Shown: positions 1 to 6,184, counted from the stretch's first letter. The stretch is DNA of 7,461 nucleotides from Legionella genomosp. 1 (GCA_945901965.1 CAMDMN010000100.1:1-7461), one strand, 5' to 3'. Notes: generated by a model not told the origin, from the letters alone. Made by a program: numbers and translations.

Positions 1-410
1 AGCGTTAAGGAAAAGGCGTGCTAACACGTCAAGTATGATCCAAAGAGACGAACGCAAGTGAACTGCTGATGAGGCATCGAAAGAAGAGAACAGTGTTGTT
101 GAAACCAGAGGTCTAGCCTACAGCTGGGAACAAAGCTCAAGAGGAACCTGAATCACTGCTTGGGCAACAACCGGTGTAGAGGCGGCGTGAATTTGGAACA
201 GGCATTAGTGTGGAACGTGGGAACCTGTTGATTGATGTAAAGGGAAAAACTTGAGAGCGGTAGACCCGCAAGAGTGAAAGTACTGATGCAATGAACAGGG
301 GCTGAATAACTCGTAGTAGTGAAGAAGAACCTGTAATGGGTTTGGAGCGAAGGGGTTATATTGTCTAATAGTTAAAAGAGTCACCCGAAAGGAAGGAGCG
401 ATTTAAAGCT
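1..410 (+). ncRNA. Group II intron ribozyme RNA, domains I to IV (partial)
   Basis: This stretch has no coding capacity. It is purine-rich and full of short GAAA/GUGAA-type loop sequences, for example AACGCAAGTGAACTGCTGA near 50-70 and GAGCGAAGGGG near 344, which look like the upstream RNA of bacterial group II introns. It leads directly into an LtrA-like RT gene. I did not fold it, so domain borders and exon-binding sites are not assigned. Domains V and VI should lie after the RT gene and are missing. Any transcript would be a non-splicing relic. Confidence 0.75.
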
Positions 411-992
411 GTGAGGATGTACGATATTTCCAAACAAACAGTCAAGCAGGCCTATGAATTGGTTAAAGCCAACAAGGGGTCTGCAGGCGTGGATAACGTC
501 ACGATAACGGATTTCGATGCCAATCTTAAGGATAATCTCTACAAGATATGGAATCGGATGTCATCGGGAAGTTATATGCCACCAGCGGTTCGTTTGGTCG
601 AGATACCAAAGAGTAATGGAAAGATCCGCAAGTTGGGGATACCCACGGTAGCAGATAGAGTAGCACAAATGGTGGCGAAGATTTATTTAGAGCCGTTAAT
701 TGAGCCTCATTTTCATCCTGACTCCTATGGATATAGACCAAAAAGGTCTGCCCATGATGCGATAGGTATTGTGAGAAAACGATGCTGGAAGAGCGATTGG
801 GTGATCGATTTGGATATCAAAGGATTCTTTGACAATCTAGATCACGAACTAGTTATGCGGGCGGTTGAGAAACACACGGACAGTAAATGGTTGCATCTTT
901 ACATAAGGCGCTGGTTAAAAGCGCCTGTAGAGATTGCCGAGGGGAAGATAGAAGCAAGGACATAAGGAACGCCCCAAGGAGGAGTCATTAGT
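411..992 (+). pseudogene. ltrA: Group II intron reverse transcriptase/maturase, N-terminal fragment
   Basis: The intact protein (usually just over 400 residues) helps intron splicing and performs target-primed reverse transcription. The surviving part carries the early RT blocks: KANKGSAGVD (about residues 19-28), a segment around IPKSNGKIRKLGIPTVADR, HPDSYGYRPKRSAHDA, and the first catalytic aspartate block DLDIKGFFDNLDHE (about 132-145). An in-frame TAA at 963-965 stands where family members usually have lysine (likely AAA to TAA). It is followed in the same frame by GTPQGGVIS (966-992), after which homology stops at the palindrome. The YADD block, thumb and maturase domain are absent. The start is GTG 411 or ATG 417; GGAAGGAG at 391-398 is the likely ribosome site and fits GTG 411 better. 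It cannot be functional. Confidence 0.93.
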
Positions 993-1076
993 CTGATGTG
1001 GTTTAATGGATCTGACCACCCCAGTTAAGATTATTATCTCTTATCTGGGGTGGTCAGATCCATTAAACCACATCAG
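993..1076. repeat. 84-bp near-perfect palindrome at the intron/integrase junction
   Basis: Arms 993-1024 and 1045-1076 are 32-bp perfect reverse complements, with outer ends CTGATGTGG and CCACATCAG. After one mismatch (1025/1044) pairing resumes for 5 bp (1026-1030 with 1039-1043), leaving the 8-nt loop 1031-1038. In total 37 of 38 positions pair. RT homology ends at 992 and integrase homology resumes at 1077, so the palindrome occupies the breakpoint exactly. It resembles the joined terminal inverted repeats of an insertion sequence that lost its transposase, or a short non-autonomous (MITE-like) element. No clear target-site duplication flanks it, which suggests that a deletion accompanied or followed insertion. 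No U-tract follows, so it is not an ordinary terminator. Confidence 0.9.
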
Positions 1077-1337
1077 CATATACTGGAGCCCAGAAAGGCC
1101 ATGTTAGAGGTAGCTGCATTATCAGGCGTGCCATTTACTATTCATGATTTACGACGAACATTTGCAACCACAGCAGAGGGTTTGGATCTGCCTGCGTATT
1201 CATTAAAACGTTTGTTGAATCACAAAATGAGTAATGATGTTACTGCGGGTTATATCATGCTCGATGTTGAACGTTTGCGGAAGCCTATGCAGCTGATTAC
1301 GGATTTTTTAATAGAGAACATGGCTTGTACTATTTAA
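1077..1337 (+). pseudogene. Tyrosine recombinase (phage/island integrase), C-terminal fragment
   Basis: Tyrosine integrases cut and rejoin DNA at attachment sites and move prophages and genomic islands, often into tRNA genes. This piece holds the last third of the catalytic domain: HDLRRTF with the catalytic His and second Arg (codons 1143-1154), LLNH with the conserved His at 1221-1223, and the nucleophilic Tyr in AGYI at 1251-1253. The tail RLRKPMQLITDFL is typical of P4-like island integrases. Family proteins run to about 400 residues; the arm-binding and core-binding domains and the first catalytic Arg are missing. The open frame extends left to a GTG at 1050, but that part lies inside the palindrome and is not integrase sequence. 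It is probably unexpressed and inactive. The original island integrase most likely once stood here. Confidence 0.9.
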
Positions 1338-1384
1338 TTATTTGAAAACAGTTAATAGCCAGGAATTATGTGAGGATTCAGTTC

Positions 1385-1399
1385 GTTCCAAAATGGAAC
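1385..1399. promoter_or_regulatory. Inverted repeat upstream of abiE (possible AbiEi operator)
   Basis: GTTCCA, three bases, then TGGAAC form a perfect 6-bp inverted repeat about 100 bp before abiEi and just upstream of the predicted -35 box. AbiEi antitoxins are known to repress their own operon by binding inverted repeats in the promoter, so this is a candidate site. The assignment is inferred from position and symmetry only. Confidence 0.35.
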
Positions 1400-1418
1400 A
1401 TACTGCCGATCATTGCAA

Positions 1419-1446
1419 TTGGGTCATTGAACAATAGTGCTATAGA
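1419..1446 (+). promoter_or_regulatory. Candidate abiE promoter
   Basis: TTGGGT at 1419-1424 and TATAGA at 1441-1446 are separated by 16 bp and would start transcription near 1453. A second, better -10 hexamer, TATAAT at 1463-1468, lacks a convincing -35 box at 17 bp. ATAG-TG-CTAT, a short palindrome at 1434-1443, overlaps the first -10. Either start gives a leader of about 20 to 45 nt. Confidence 0.4.
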
Positions 1447-1475
1447 ATCAAAACTAAAATATTATAATTGCAAAA

Positions 1476-1494
1476 TGTTGCGAACAGTGCAACA
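1476..1494. promoter_or_regulatory. Inverted repeat over the abiEi translation-start region
   Basis: TGTTGC, seven bases, then GCAACA form a perfect 6-bp inverted repeat ending two bases before the abiEi ATG. It fills the place where a ribosome-binding site should be, and no purine-rich Shine-Dalgarno sequence is visible. It could be the second AbiEi operator or an RNA hairpin that limits antitoxin translation. This is a positional inference. Confidence 0.4.
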
Positions 1495-1496
1495 AT

Positions 1497-2291
1497 ATGA
1501 ATATGAAATATATTCGTGATTATATACAACAAGTATTAGCTGATGGTAAATACTTTTTCTCCAAAGAAGAAGTCCTGACCGGTTTGTCTTTAAATTCAGA
1601 GCAATTTAGATTTCAAGCATATCGATTACTGAAGAAAAAAGTAATCAAACATTTAACTCGTGATTTTTTTATGATTATTCCACCAGAATATCAACATCTT
1701 GGCGGGGTACCACCCCATTGGGTTATTGAGCCGTTGATGAAGCACTTGTCACAAGATTATTATATCGGTCTCCTAAGTGCCGCCTCAATGTATGGAGCAA
1801 CAAATCAGCAGCCTATGTCGTTTCAAATAATCACCACTAAAACGCGCCGCCCAATTATATTGGAACGTGGTCTTATCAAGTTCTATGTTTTCAAAGACTG
1901 TGATATTGCAATGAAAGAGCAACTGACAGTCCCAACTGGATATGTCCAGATTTCCAGTAAAGAACAAACGATGCTTGATCTTGTTCGATTGTACAAGGAG
2001 TGTGGTTATTTAAGTAATGTCGGCTCTGTTATCAAAGATCTTGCAGAAATGACTAGTGAATCTGCATTTGCTACTGCTATTAATCAAGAAAAAAATAATA
2101 GCGTATTACAACGATTAGGATTTATCTGTGAATACGTTGGATGCGAGGATCTGGCAACGCTGGTTGAGCAGGAAATCAAAAAACGTACTGTGCAATTAAT
2201 TCGATTAAGTCCGGACGCACATCAAAAAGATGGTGATCGGAATGCTCGGTTTAAATTAATTATTAATGATTCAATAGAGATAGAAGAATGA
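1497..2291 (+). CDS. abiEi: AbiEi-type antitoxin and transcriptional repressor
   Basis: This is the antitoxin of a type IV toxin-antitoxin/abortive-infection pair. Family members repress their own operon and neutralise the AbiEii toxin without stable complex formation. The 264 residues begin with a winged helix-turn-helix (about 5-62: FSKEEVLTGL through FRFQAYRLLKKKVIKHLTRD). The C-terminal AbiEi region follows, with PPHWVIEPLMKHL (72-84), YYIGLLSAASMYGATNQQP (88-106) and SSKEQTMLDLVRLYKECGY (153-171), the blocks I associate with the AbiEi_4/COG5340 family. Length is normal for the family. The stop overlaps the toxin start by 4 bp (ATGA), so translation is coupled. The in-frame ATG at 1503 gives MKYI, which is common at the start of homologues and is an alternative start. 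No Shine-Dalgarno sequence is visible at either start. The gene appears intact. Confidence 0.9.
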   Translation: MNMKYIRDYIQQVLADGKYFFSKEEVLTGLSLNSEQFRFQAYRLLKKKVIKHLTRDFFMIIPPEYQHLGGVPPHWVIEPLMKHLSQDYYIGLLSAASMYGATNQQPMSFQIITTKTRRPIILERGLIKFYVFKDCDIAMKEQLTVPTGYVQISSKEQTMLDLVRLYKECGYLSNVGSVIKDLAEMTSESAFATAINQEKNNSVLQRLGFICEYVGCEDLATLVEQEIKKRTVQLIRLSPDAHQKDGDRNARFKLIINDSIEIEE

Positions 2292-3076
2292 TTCCAAAAC
2301 GCTTTATTTTAGAATGGACAAAATTCGTTCCTTGGCAAGAACCAAGACAAATAGAGCAGGATTTGATTATTACGAATGCTTTGTTAAAAATTTATGCTCA
2401 GCCACAATTACAAGAAAATTTGGCCTTTAGGGGTGGAACCGCGCTTAATAAGTTATATTTTAGTCCGCCATCACGTTATAGCGAAGATATTGATCTGGTG
2501 CAAACTAATGCTGAACCCATTGGAAAAACGATTGATGCCTTGAGAGAGGTAATGGATGTGTGGCTTGGCGAACCAAAACGAAGCTTTAGCGAGGGTGGAG
2601 TAACGCTGACGTATCGTACAACCAGCGAAGACGGTTTTCCTATTCGACTCAAACTCGAAATAAACAGCCGCGAGCATTTTAGTGTTCTGGGCTTATCTCA
2701 ACATCCTTTTGAAAGTTTATCTTCATGGGGGGCGGGAAAGGTTGAGATTACAACGTTCCCAATAGAAGAACTGTTAGGCACGAAAATGCGAGCACTATAT
2801 CAGCGACGCAAGGGACGTGATCTGTATGATTTATATATTGCGCTGACAACCTTAAAAACTCTGGATACGTCAAAGCTGTTGCATTGTTTTCGTGAGTATA
2901 TGAAATTTGGTGGGCATGGCATCAGCAAAAAATTGTTTGTTGATAATATGGAATCAAAAATGCAGCATCCTGGATTTTGTGGTGACATGAGTCCTTTATT
3001 GCCGACCGGCACGAAAATGTTTGATCCGCATGTTGCTTATGAATATGTGCTGGAAGAGTTGATTCAGCATATATGA
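2288..3076 (+). CDS. abiEii: AbiEii/AbiGii-type nucleotidyltransferase toxin
   Basis: This is the toxin partner. AbiEii proteins are DNA polymerase beta-type nucleotidyltransferases that stop growth reversibly; related MenT toxins add nucleotides to tRNA acceptor ends. The family motifs are present in the 262 residues: FRGGTALNKLYF (47-58, the nucleotide-binding GG), SEDIDLV with the metal-binding D67 and D69 (65-71), KLEINSRE with a likely third acidic residue E124 (122-129), and the C-terminal signature ELLGTKMRAL followed by RKGRDLYDLY (161-170, 174-183). All key residues are retained and length is normal, so it is probably active. The start overlaps the antitoxin stop by 4 bp and there is no separate ribosome site, so expression depends on the antitoxin gene. 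Its target in the cell cannot be told from sequence. Confidence 0.92.
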   Translation: MIPKRFILEWTKFVPWQEPRQIEQDLIITNALLKIYAQPQLQENLAFRGGTALNKLYFSPPSRYSEDIDLVQTNAEPIGKTIDALREVMDVWLGEPKRSFSEGGVTLTYRTTSEDGFPIRLKLEINSREHFSVLGLSQHPFESLSSWGAGKVEITTFPIEELLGTKMRALYQRRKGRDLYDLYIALTTLKTLDTSKLLHCFREYMKFGGHGISKKLFVDNMESKMQHPGFCGDMSPLLPTGTKMFDPHVAYEYVLEELIQHI

Positions 3077-3105
3077 GTGCTAAATAAACACCCATGTAAG
3101 TTAAG

Positions 3106-3441
3106 TTGTCTGAGCCACTACTTTCTATTTCGGAGGGATTTGTAACCACAGTTTGGTACAAGTCCAGAGAGGCATCCAGTCAATTTACCGGGGAAGTCAC
3201 CGGGGAAGTTGAACGAGTGGTCTTGGTGATGCGAGGCGAGATGAAACGTGTTGAAATTCAAAATGCACTTGGATTGCATCATGAGAATTATTTTCGTGAA
3301 GCGTATTTGATACCTGCTTTGCAAGCTAATTGTATAGCAATGACTATTCCAGATAAGCCAAAAAGTAGTCGACAAAAGTACTGCCTTACTAACAAGGGGC
3401 GTGCACTACAGGCCAATTTAATAAACATTAATAACAAATGA
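3106..3441 (+). pseudogene. Winged-helix C-terminal fragment of a RecG-like/AlbA_2 ATP-binding regulator
   Basis: The full proteins (about 400-500 residues) carry an AlbA_2 putative DNA-binding domain, a HATPase-like domain and a C-terminal winged helix, and are often annotated as ATP-dependent DNA helicase RecG-like or as transcriptional regulators. Here only the C-terminal end remains: the end of the middle domain (SISEGFVTTVWYK), the linker FTGEVTGEV (a remnant of the TGQVTGQV-type repeats) and the winged helix with KRVEIQNALGLHHENYFREA and MTIPDKPKSSRQKYCLTNKG. Homology begins almost at the first codon. That codon is TTG 3106, with TAA at 3097-3099 just upstream in frame and no ribosome site. 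It lies 29 bp after abiEii in the same direction, so a transcript may cover it. A solo DNA-binding domain is possible but less likely. Confidence 0.75.
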
Positions 3442-3517
3442 CATGAATTTGACGAATATGATTATTGTTTAGTATATTGACGATACTACTTCCCCCTGGA
3501 CTTTTCCCCTGGGGCGC

Positions 3518-3545
3518 AGAGCCTCTTCGGAGGCTCTTGTTTTTT
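3518..3545 (+). terminator. Rho-independent terminator with UUCG tetraloop
   Basis: An 8-bp perfect stem (3518-3525 with 3530-3537, AGAGCCTC/GAGGCTCT) closes a TTCG loop and is followed by TG and six T. It would end transcription from abiEi/abiEii and the winged-helix fragment. It lies between convergent genes. A small CCCC-T-GGGG palindrome (3506-3514) precedes it. The rest of the gap to 3664 shows no gene; the 15-codon frame at 3613 has no support. Confidence 0.9.
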
Positions 3546-3664
3546 GTGGCTACTGAAAATGAATAAGAAACGGACTATTATTTACAATCTACACAGAGGC
3601 ATTATTGTGCAATGGCAGGAATGGTAATGGCGCCAAAGGTTACTTCGGCACCTGATTAAATGGC

Positions 3665-5629
3665 TTATAAATTGGCCTGATTAGGTTGTATTAAGTCTTC
3701 AGATTCCTTAGTATCACGTTGACGTATTAAGCCAGAAAAAATCCCACTGGCTCGAAGAACAGTACTGCAATATTGTTGATATCCTTTTGATTGGAATAGC
3801 ATTTTCTGGAATGAAGGCAATCTATCCATCTCCAAATATTGGCCCGCATCAATAAAATCAGTGAACTTTGCATCATCCTTGCTTACAAATAGGGAATGAA
3901 ACTCCTCAAACATGCGTGTTGCAACCTTGTATTTTATATCATCCCAGATGACTTCAACGCCATCTTTTTCAAGTTGTTTTAAATGATTGGTAACGCTTAA
4001 AAAACTATTTAATGTCAGAGGATTTGCTCTTTTGCATAAGTATTGATTTGCCTCATCTTTGATAACCGTTTTAAATTTAAGTGTTGCTGTATCCATGGTT
4101 ATAAATTCTATGTGGACATCAGGATGTATATTGACAAGCTTCTCCATTAGCTTGTTGAAAGTACCGCCTGAGCAAGCATGTAAATCCTCGCCACCTAAAT
4201 CAATACCGGTTTCAGATAGATTATATTCTCGTTGAATTTCATAAAGACCTGTACAAAATTGTTTTTCTGCATCGGCCAAACTACTTATTCGGAGAGAGTC
4301 ATCATGAACAGCTATCCAACTGAGTGCAAGTAATTGGCGCGTACTAACATCAGAAACCACATCGGAATAGGTATAGTGAGGTGCCGTTAAGCGCTCAACG
4401 CAACGTTTTGCTGTATCATTGAAATTACCTGGTGGTAAGGCATGCGCCCATGTATTTATTGTGGCAATAATTGTATCTAAGTTTAAACCATCTAACTGCG
4501 CACCATACCGGTCTAAAAGCTTGGTTGCTGATTCTGATACAGTTCGGTGAACACTGGCCGTATGCGTACTTTGTTGTCCATTAATATTGACTGGACCATT
4601 CATAACTACAGGCACTATAGCGGCTATATCTGGTTCAGGGATAGCAGCTAGTTCCAGTTCACCGGCAATAATCTGTGCCCTAATGGTTGGATCATCTAAT
4701 TGATAACATTGACCTTGCGTCAAATCAAAAATTTGATCAATATTCAGGTGGTTATGCAAAAGTAAGTCATAAACACCATCGCAGTCTAATTTGTGTCGTT
4801 GTTCTATGGTTAATGCAACCAACACTTGGAACGGTAGTTTATTGTTGAAAAATAAATCACAAGCACGTCCACTTAAAGGACATTGAAACGTTAAGGTGCC
4901 CAAAGGAGCCGTAAACAAGACATCCAAATCCTTGTTGGCAATCAATGTACGGACTTTATTGATTGCTGCAACTGCATCCACATCATCGAAATAGTCATGC
5001 CATGGGTCAAGTGCATTGTTTAAAACGTTGTTATGGTTTAAAGACATTCTGGTGAAGGAAAGCTGTGCCATAAAGTGTAATAATCTGAGGCGACTTAATT
5101 TTTCTACTGTAAGATCAATGGCTTCTTCTAAGGGGATAACTTCATGTAAGACTAATTTACGAACTTGATTAAGATTCATTACTTGTTGGCTGGTGAACGT
5201 CCAAGCCTGTTCACAAGATAATTTGCCACAGGTGATAAGTTCACTCAGATCATCAAGCGCCATCGCATAATTTACATCCAGTTGCAATGCCTGTGCAATT
5301 GTAATTTTATGACTAAGAAGTAAATCATGAATAAATAATTGTCCTAATATAATGCAATGTTCAATAGGCAAATCATCCACTTCATCCTTTGATAGTAAGC
5401 CCTCATTTATATAATCTTCTATACAGGTTGCAATTTGAATCGCTTGTTTCTTCCCCTCAGGATCTATTTCTGTCAATAAAAATTCAACTGGATAAATTTT
5501 AGTGCTAATAATTCGCTTAATAAAATAGTTGCTTAGCATTTGGATTTGGTCTAAAGTTAATTGTTGAGCGCTCTCCATTGAAAGAAACTCATTATCAACA
5601 TAAAATTGTATTTCTGATGATATAGGCAT
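3665..5629 (-). CDS. 654-residue helical-repeat protein, candidate secreted (Dot/Icm-type) effector
   Basis: I cannot assign a function. The N-terminal half is built of degenerate, roughly 25-28 residue helical units with the pattern L(I/L)xxGxLxxxQAxxLTxxQxxxL. Examples are residues 74-99, 102-129 (LLLSHKITIAQALQLD), 130-157 (ITCGKLSCEQAWTFTSQQV), 158-185, 262-287 (NNKLPFQVLVALTIEQRHKL) and 288-314. Such repeats recall protein-binding solenoids in Legionella and Coxiella proteins. A spacer rich in A, P and V follows (about 325-350). A compact C-terminal domain of about 365-630 has a distinctive core, LYEIQREYNLSETGIDLGGE and CSGGTFNKLMEKL (462-497). There is no signal peptide or membrane segment. 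The tail KESEDLIQPNQANL is acidic and ends in Leu, loosely like an E-block type IV secretion signal. The effector role is an inference from architecture. Start ATG 5629 has only a weak ribosome site. Confidence 0.8.
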   Translation of the reverse strand: MPISSEIQFYVDNEFLSMESAQQLTLDQIQMLSNYFIKRIISTKIYPVEFLLTEIDPEGKKQAIQIATCIEDYINEGLLSKDEVDDLPIEHCIILGQLFIHDLLLSHKITIAQALQLDVNYAMALDDLSELITCGKLSCEQAWTFTSQQVMNLNQVRKLVLHEVIPLEEAIDLTVEKLSRLRLLHFMAQLSFTRMSLNHNNVLNNALDPWHDYFDDVDAVAAINKVRTLIANKDLDVLFTAPLGTLTFQCPLSGRACDLFFNNKLPFQVLVALTIEQRHKLDCDGVYDLLLHNHLNIDQIFDLTQGQCYQLDDPTIRAQIIAGELELAAIPEPDIAAIVPVVMNGPVNINGQQSTHTASVHRTVSESATKLLDRYGAQLDGLNLDTIIATINTWAHALPPGNFNDTAKRCVERLTAPHYTYSDVVSDVSTRQLLALSWIAVHDDSLRISSLADAEKQFCTGLYEIQREYNLSETGIDLGGEDLHACSGGTFNKLMEKLVNIHPDVHIEFITMDTATLKFKTVIKDEANQYLCKRANPLTLNSFLSVTNHLKQLEKDGVEVIWDDIKYKVATRMFEEFHSLFVSKDDAKFTDFIDAGQYLEMDRLPSFQKMLFQSKGYQQYCSTVLRASGIFSGLIRQRDTKESEDLIQPNQANL

Positions 5630-5641
5630 CGCGACTCACAT

Positions 5642-5660
5642 AAAGATCAAATTGACCTTT
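5642..5660. promoter_or_regulatory. Imperfect inverted repeat in the effector-gene leader
   Basis: AAAGATCAA, one base, then TTGACCTTT pair with a single G-T wobble. The repeat lies between the -10 box and the start codon of the minus-strand gene. It may be an operator or a small leader hairpin; symmetry is the only evidence. Confidence 0.3.
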
Positions 5661-5689
5661 ATATTATCACATCGTGATATAGATTACAA
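5661..5689 (-). promoter_or_regulatory. Promoter of the 654-codon gene with palindromic operator candidate
   Basis: Read on the minus strand, TTGTAA (5689-5684) and TAATAT (5666-5661) are separated by exactly 17 bp. A perfect palindrome, TATCAC-N3-GTGATA on the plus strand at 5665-5679, lies in the spacer and touches the -10 box. That is the place where a bound repressor would block RNA polymerase. No PmrA-like or CpxR-like tandem box was evident. Confidence 0.5.
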
Positions 5690-5719
5690 ATAACACATTC
5701 TTTCCTGTGTCGCGAACTA

Positions 5720-5944
5720 ATGAATTGTCCAGTTTTATCACGTTCAGGGACGGTCAAGCAATCATCTAAATGGTCTTTGTTTTTCTTGTCTGCCGGGGAA
5801 GAATCATTGACGTCACTTATGGCAAAAACAGGGCAGCGAAGTAATGCTGGTCAGGAAATTCGTCTGGCTGATATTGAAGCCGATGCTGGTGCTGGTATGG
5901 GATTGTTTGAAACAATTCATAATCAGCTAAGTCCAGCCAGCTAG
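5720..5944 (+). pseudogene. Internal fragment of a DUF927-family island primase/helicase-type protein
   Basis: DUF927 proteins are large ATPases (C-terminal helicase-like part, often with a TOPRIM/primase part) carried on phages and genomic islands and thought to act in replication. This 74-codon frame matches only a middle block: SRSGTVKQSSKW, then SLFFLSAGEESL, then QRSNAGQEIRLADI and EADAGAGMGLFETIHN. These fit the conserved run just after the Walker region in such proteins. The sequence before about residue 7 and after FETIHN does not continue the family, so both ends are lost. The reading frame remains open, which suggests a fairly recent break. The left edge abuts the promoter of the divergent 654-codon gene. 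A functional small protein is unlikely. Confidence 0.75.
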
Positions 5945-5945
5945 A

Positions 5946-5981
5946 GTAGCCAGTAAGGAGCGCAGCGGATTACGGGGTTAC
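5946..5981. repeat. REP-like hairpin with GGAGCGCAGCG loop, copy 1
   Basis: GTAGCC (5946-5951) pairs with GGTTAC (5976-5981), and GTAA (5953-5956) with TTAC (5970-5973), around the 13-nt loop 5957-5969 with core GGAGCGCAGCG. The same loop recurs at 7414-7426 in a hairpin with a different stem, so these are members of a dispersed family. It follows the DUF927 fragment and lies just past the tRNA-Phe 3' end. Confidence 0.75.
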
Positions 5982-6009
5982 TAAAATTAGTCTAACTCGT
6001 TGATTCTCA

Positions 6010-6085
6010 TGGTGGCCAGAGACGGAATCGAACCGCCGACACGAGGATTTTCAATCCTCTGCTCTACCGACTGAGCTATCTGGCC
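6010..6085 (-). tRNA. tRNA-Phe (anticodon GAA)
   Basis: The 76-nt cloverleaf is complete: acceptor GGCCAGA/TCTGGCC, D arm GCTC-AGTCGGTA-GAGC, anticodon stem GAGGA/TCCTC around the loop TTGAAAA (anticodon GAA), variable GTGTC, and T arm GGCGG-TTCGATT-CCGTC. The discriminator A and the CCA end are encoded (ACCA, 6013-6010). It decodes UUU and UUC. Its 3' end faces the damaged mobile genes on its left, the geometry expected if the gene once served as an island attachment site. No second copy of its 3' end was found in the window. Confidence 0.98.
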
Positions 6086-6098
6086 ATGAGAGGATGCT

Positions 6099-6127
6099 AT
6101 TAAACTCTGAGAATGATTTTGAGTCAA
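6099..6127 (-). promoter_or_regulatory. tRNA-Phe promoter
   Basis: On the minus strand TTGACT (6127-6122) and TTTAAT (6104-6099) are 17 bp apart. The -10 box ends 13 bases before the first tRNA nucleotide, giving a very short leader. This is close to a consensus sigma-70 promoter, as expected for a stable RNA gene. Confidence 0.8.
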
Positions 6128-6184
6128 GAAAAAGCTAATGTTTTATTTGAAATTTTTTTATTTAATTTCTTGGTATATTGTTTG

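Larger units (their letters stand above)
1..992 (+). mobile_element. Truncated group II intron (5' end outside window, 3' end lost)
   Basis: This is a retroelement remnant. It has intron RNA followed by an LtrA-type reverse-transcriptase reading frame in the usual order for a bacterial group II intron with its ORF in domain IV. The RT homology stops at 992, exactly at the left edge of the palindrome at 993. The YADD active-site motif, the maturase (X) domain, and intron domains V and VI are not found anywhere downstream, so the element can neither splice nor move by itself. The 5' boundary is probably 100 to 200 bases left of the window, judged from the usual leader length; that distance is an inference. 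Confidence 0.85.

Noticed and set aside
526..741. 71-codon minus-strand frame opposite the RT gene
   Set aside because: It is a shadow of the RT coding sequence, with no ribosome site and no recognisable motif.
1050..1076. GTG at 1050 as the start of a 95-residue integrase protein
   Set aside because: These codons lie in the right arm of the palindrome. Integrase homology starts at about 1077, so the extension is an accident of the open frame.
993..1076. The palindrome as a transcription terminator
   Set aside because: The stem is long and no U-tract follows on either strand. Its exact position at a gene breakpoint favours a mobile-element origin.
2471..3375. Several 60 to 85 codon minus-strand frames opposite abiEii and the winged-helix fragment
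   Set aside because: They overlap one another and strongly supported plus-strand genes. Their composition is unlike protein families and no start signals were seen.
3442..3664. Small ORFs and a possible sRNA before the terminator at 3518
   Set aside because: Frames at 3444 and 3613 are under 16 codons with no ribosome site. The GC-rich stretch 3491-3517 is not clearly structured apart from a tiny palindrome.
5630..5714. CGCGACTCACA (5630-5640) and TGTGTCGCG (5706-5714) as terminal repeats of an insertion
   Set aside because: The match is imperfect and short, and the left copy touches the effector start codon. Chance cannot be excluded.
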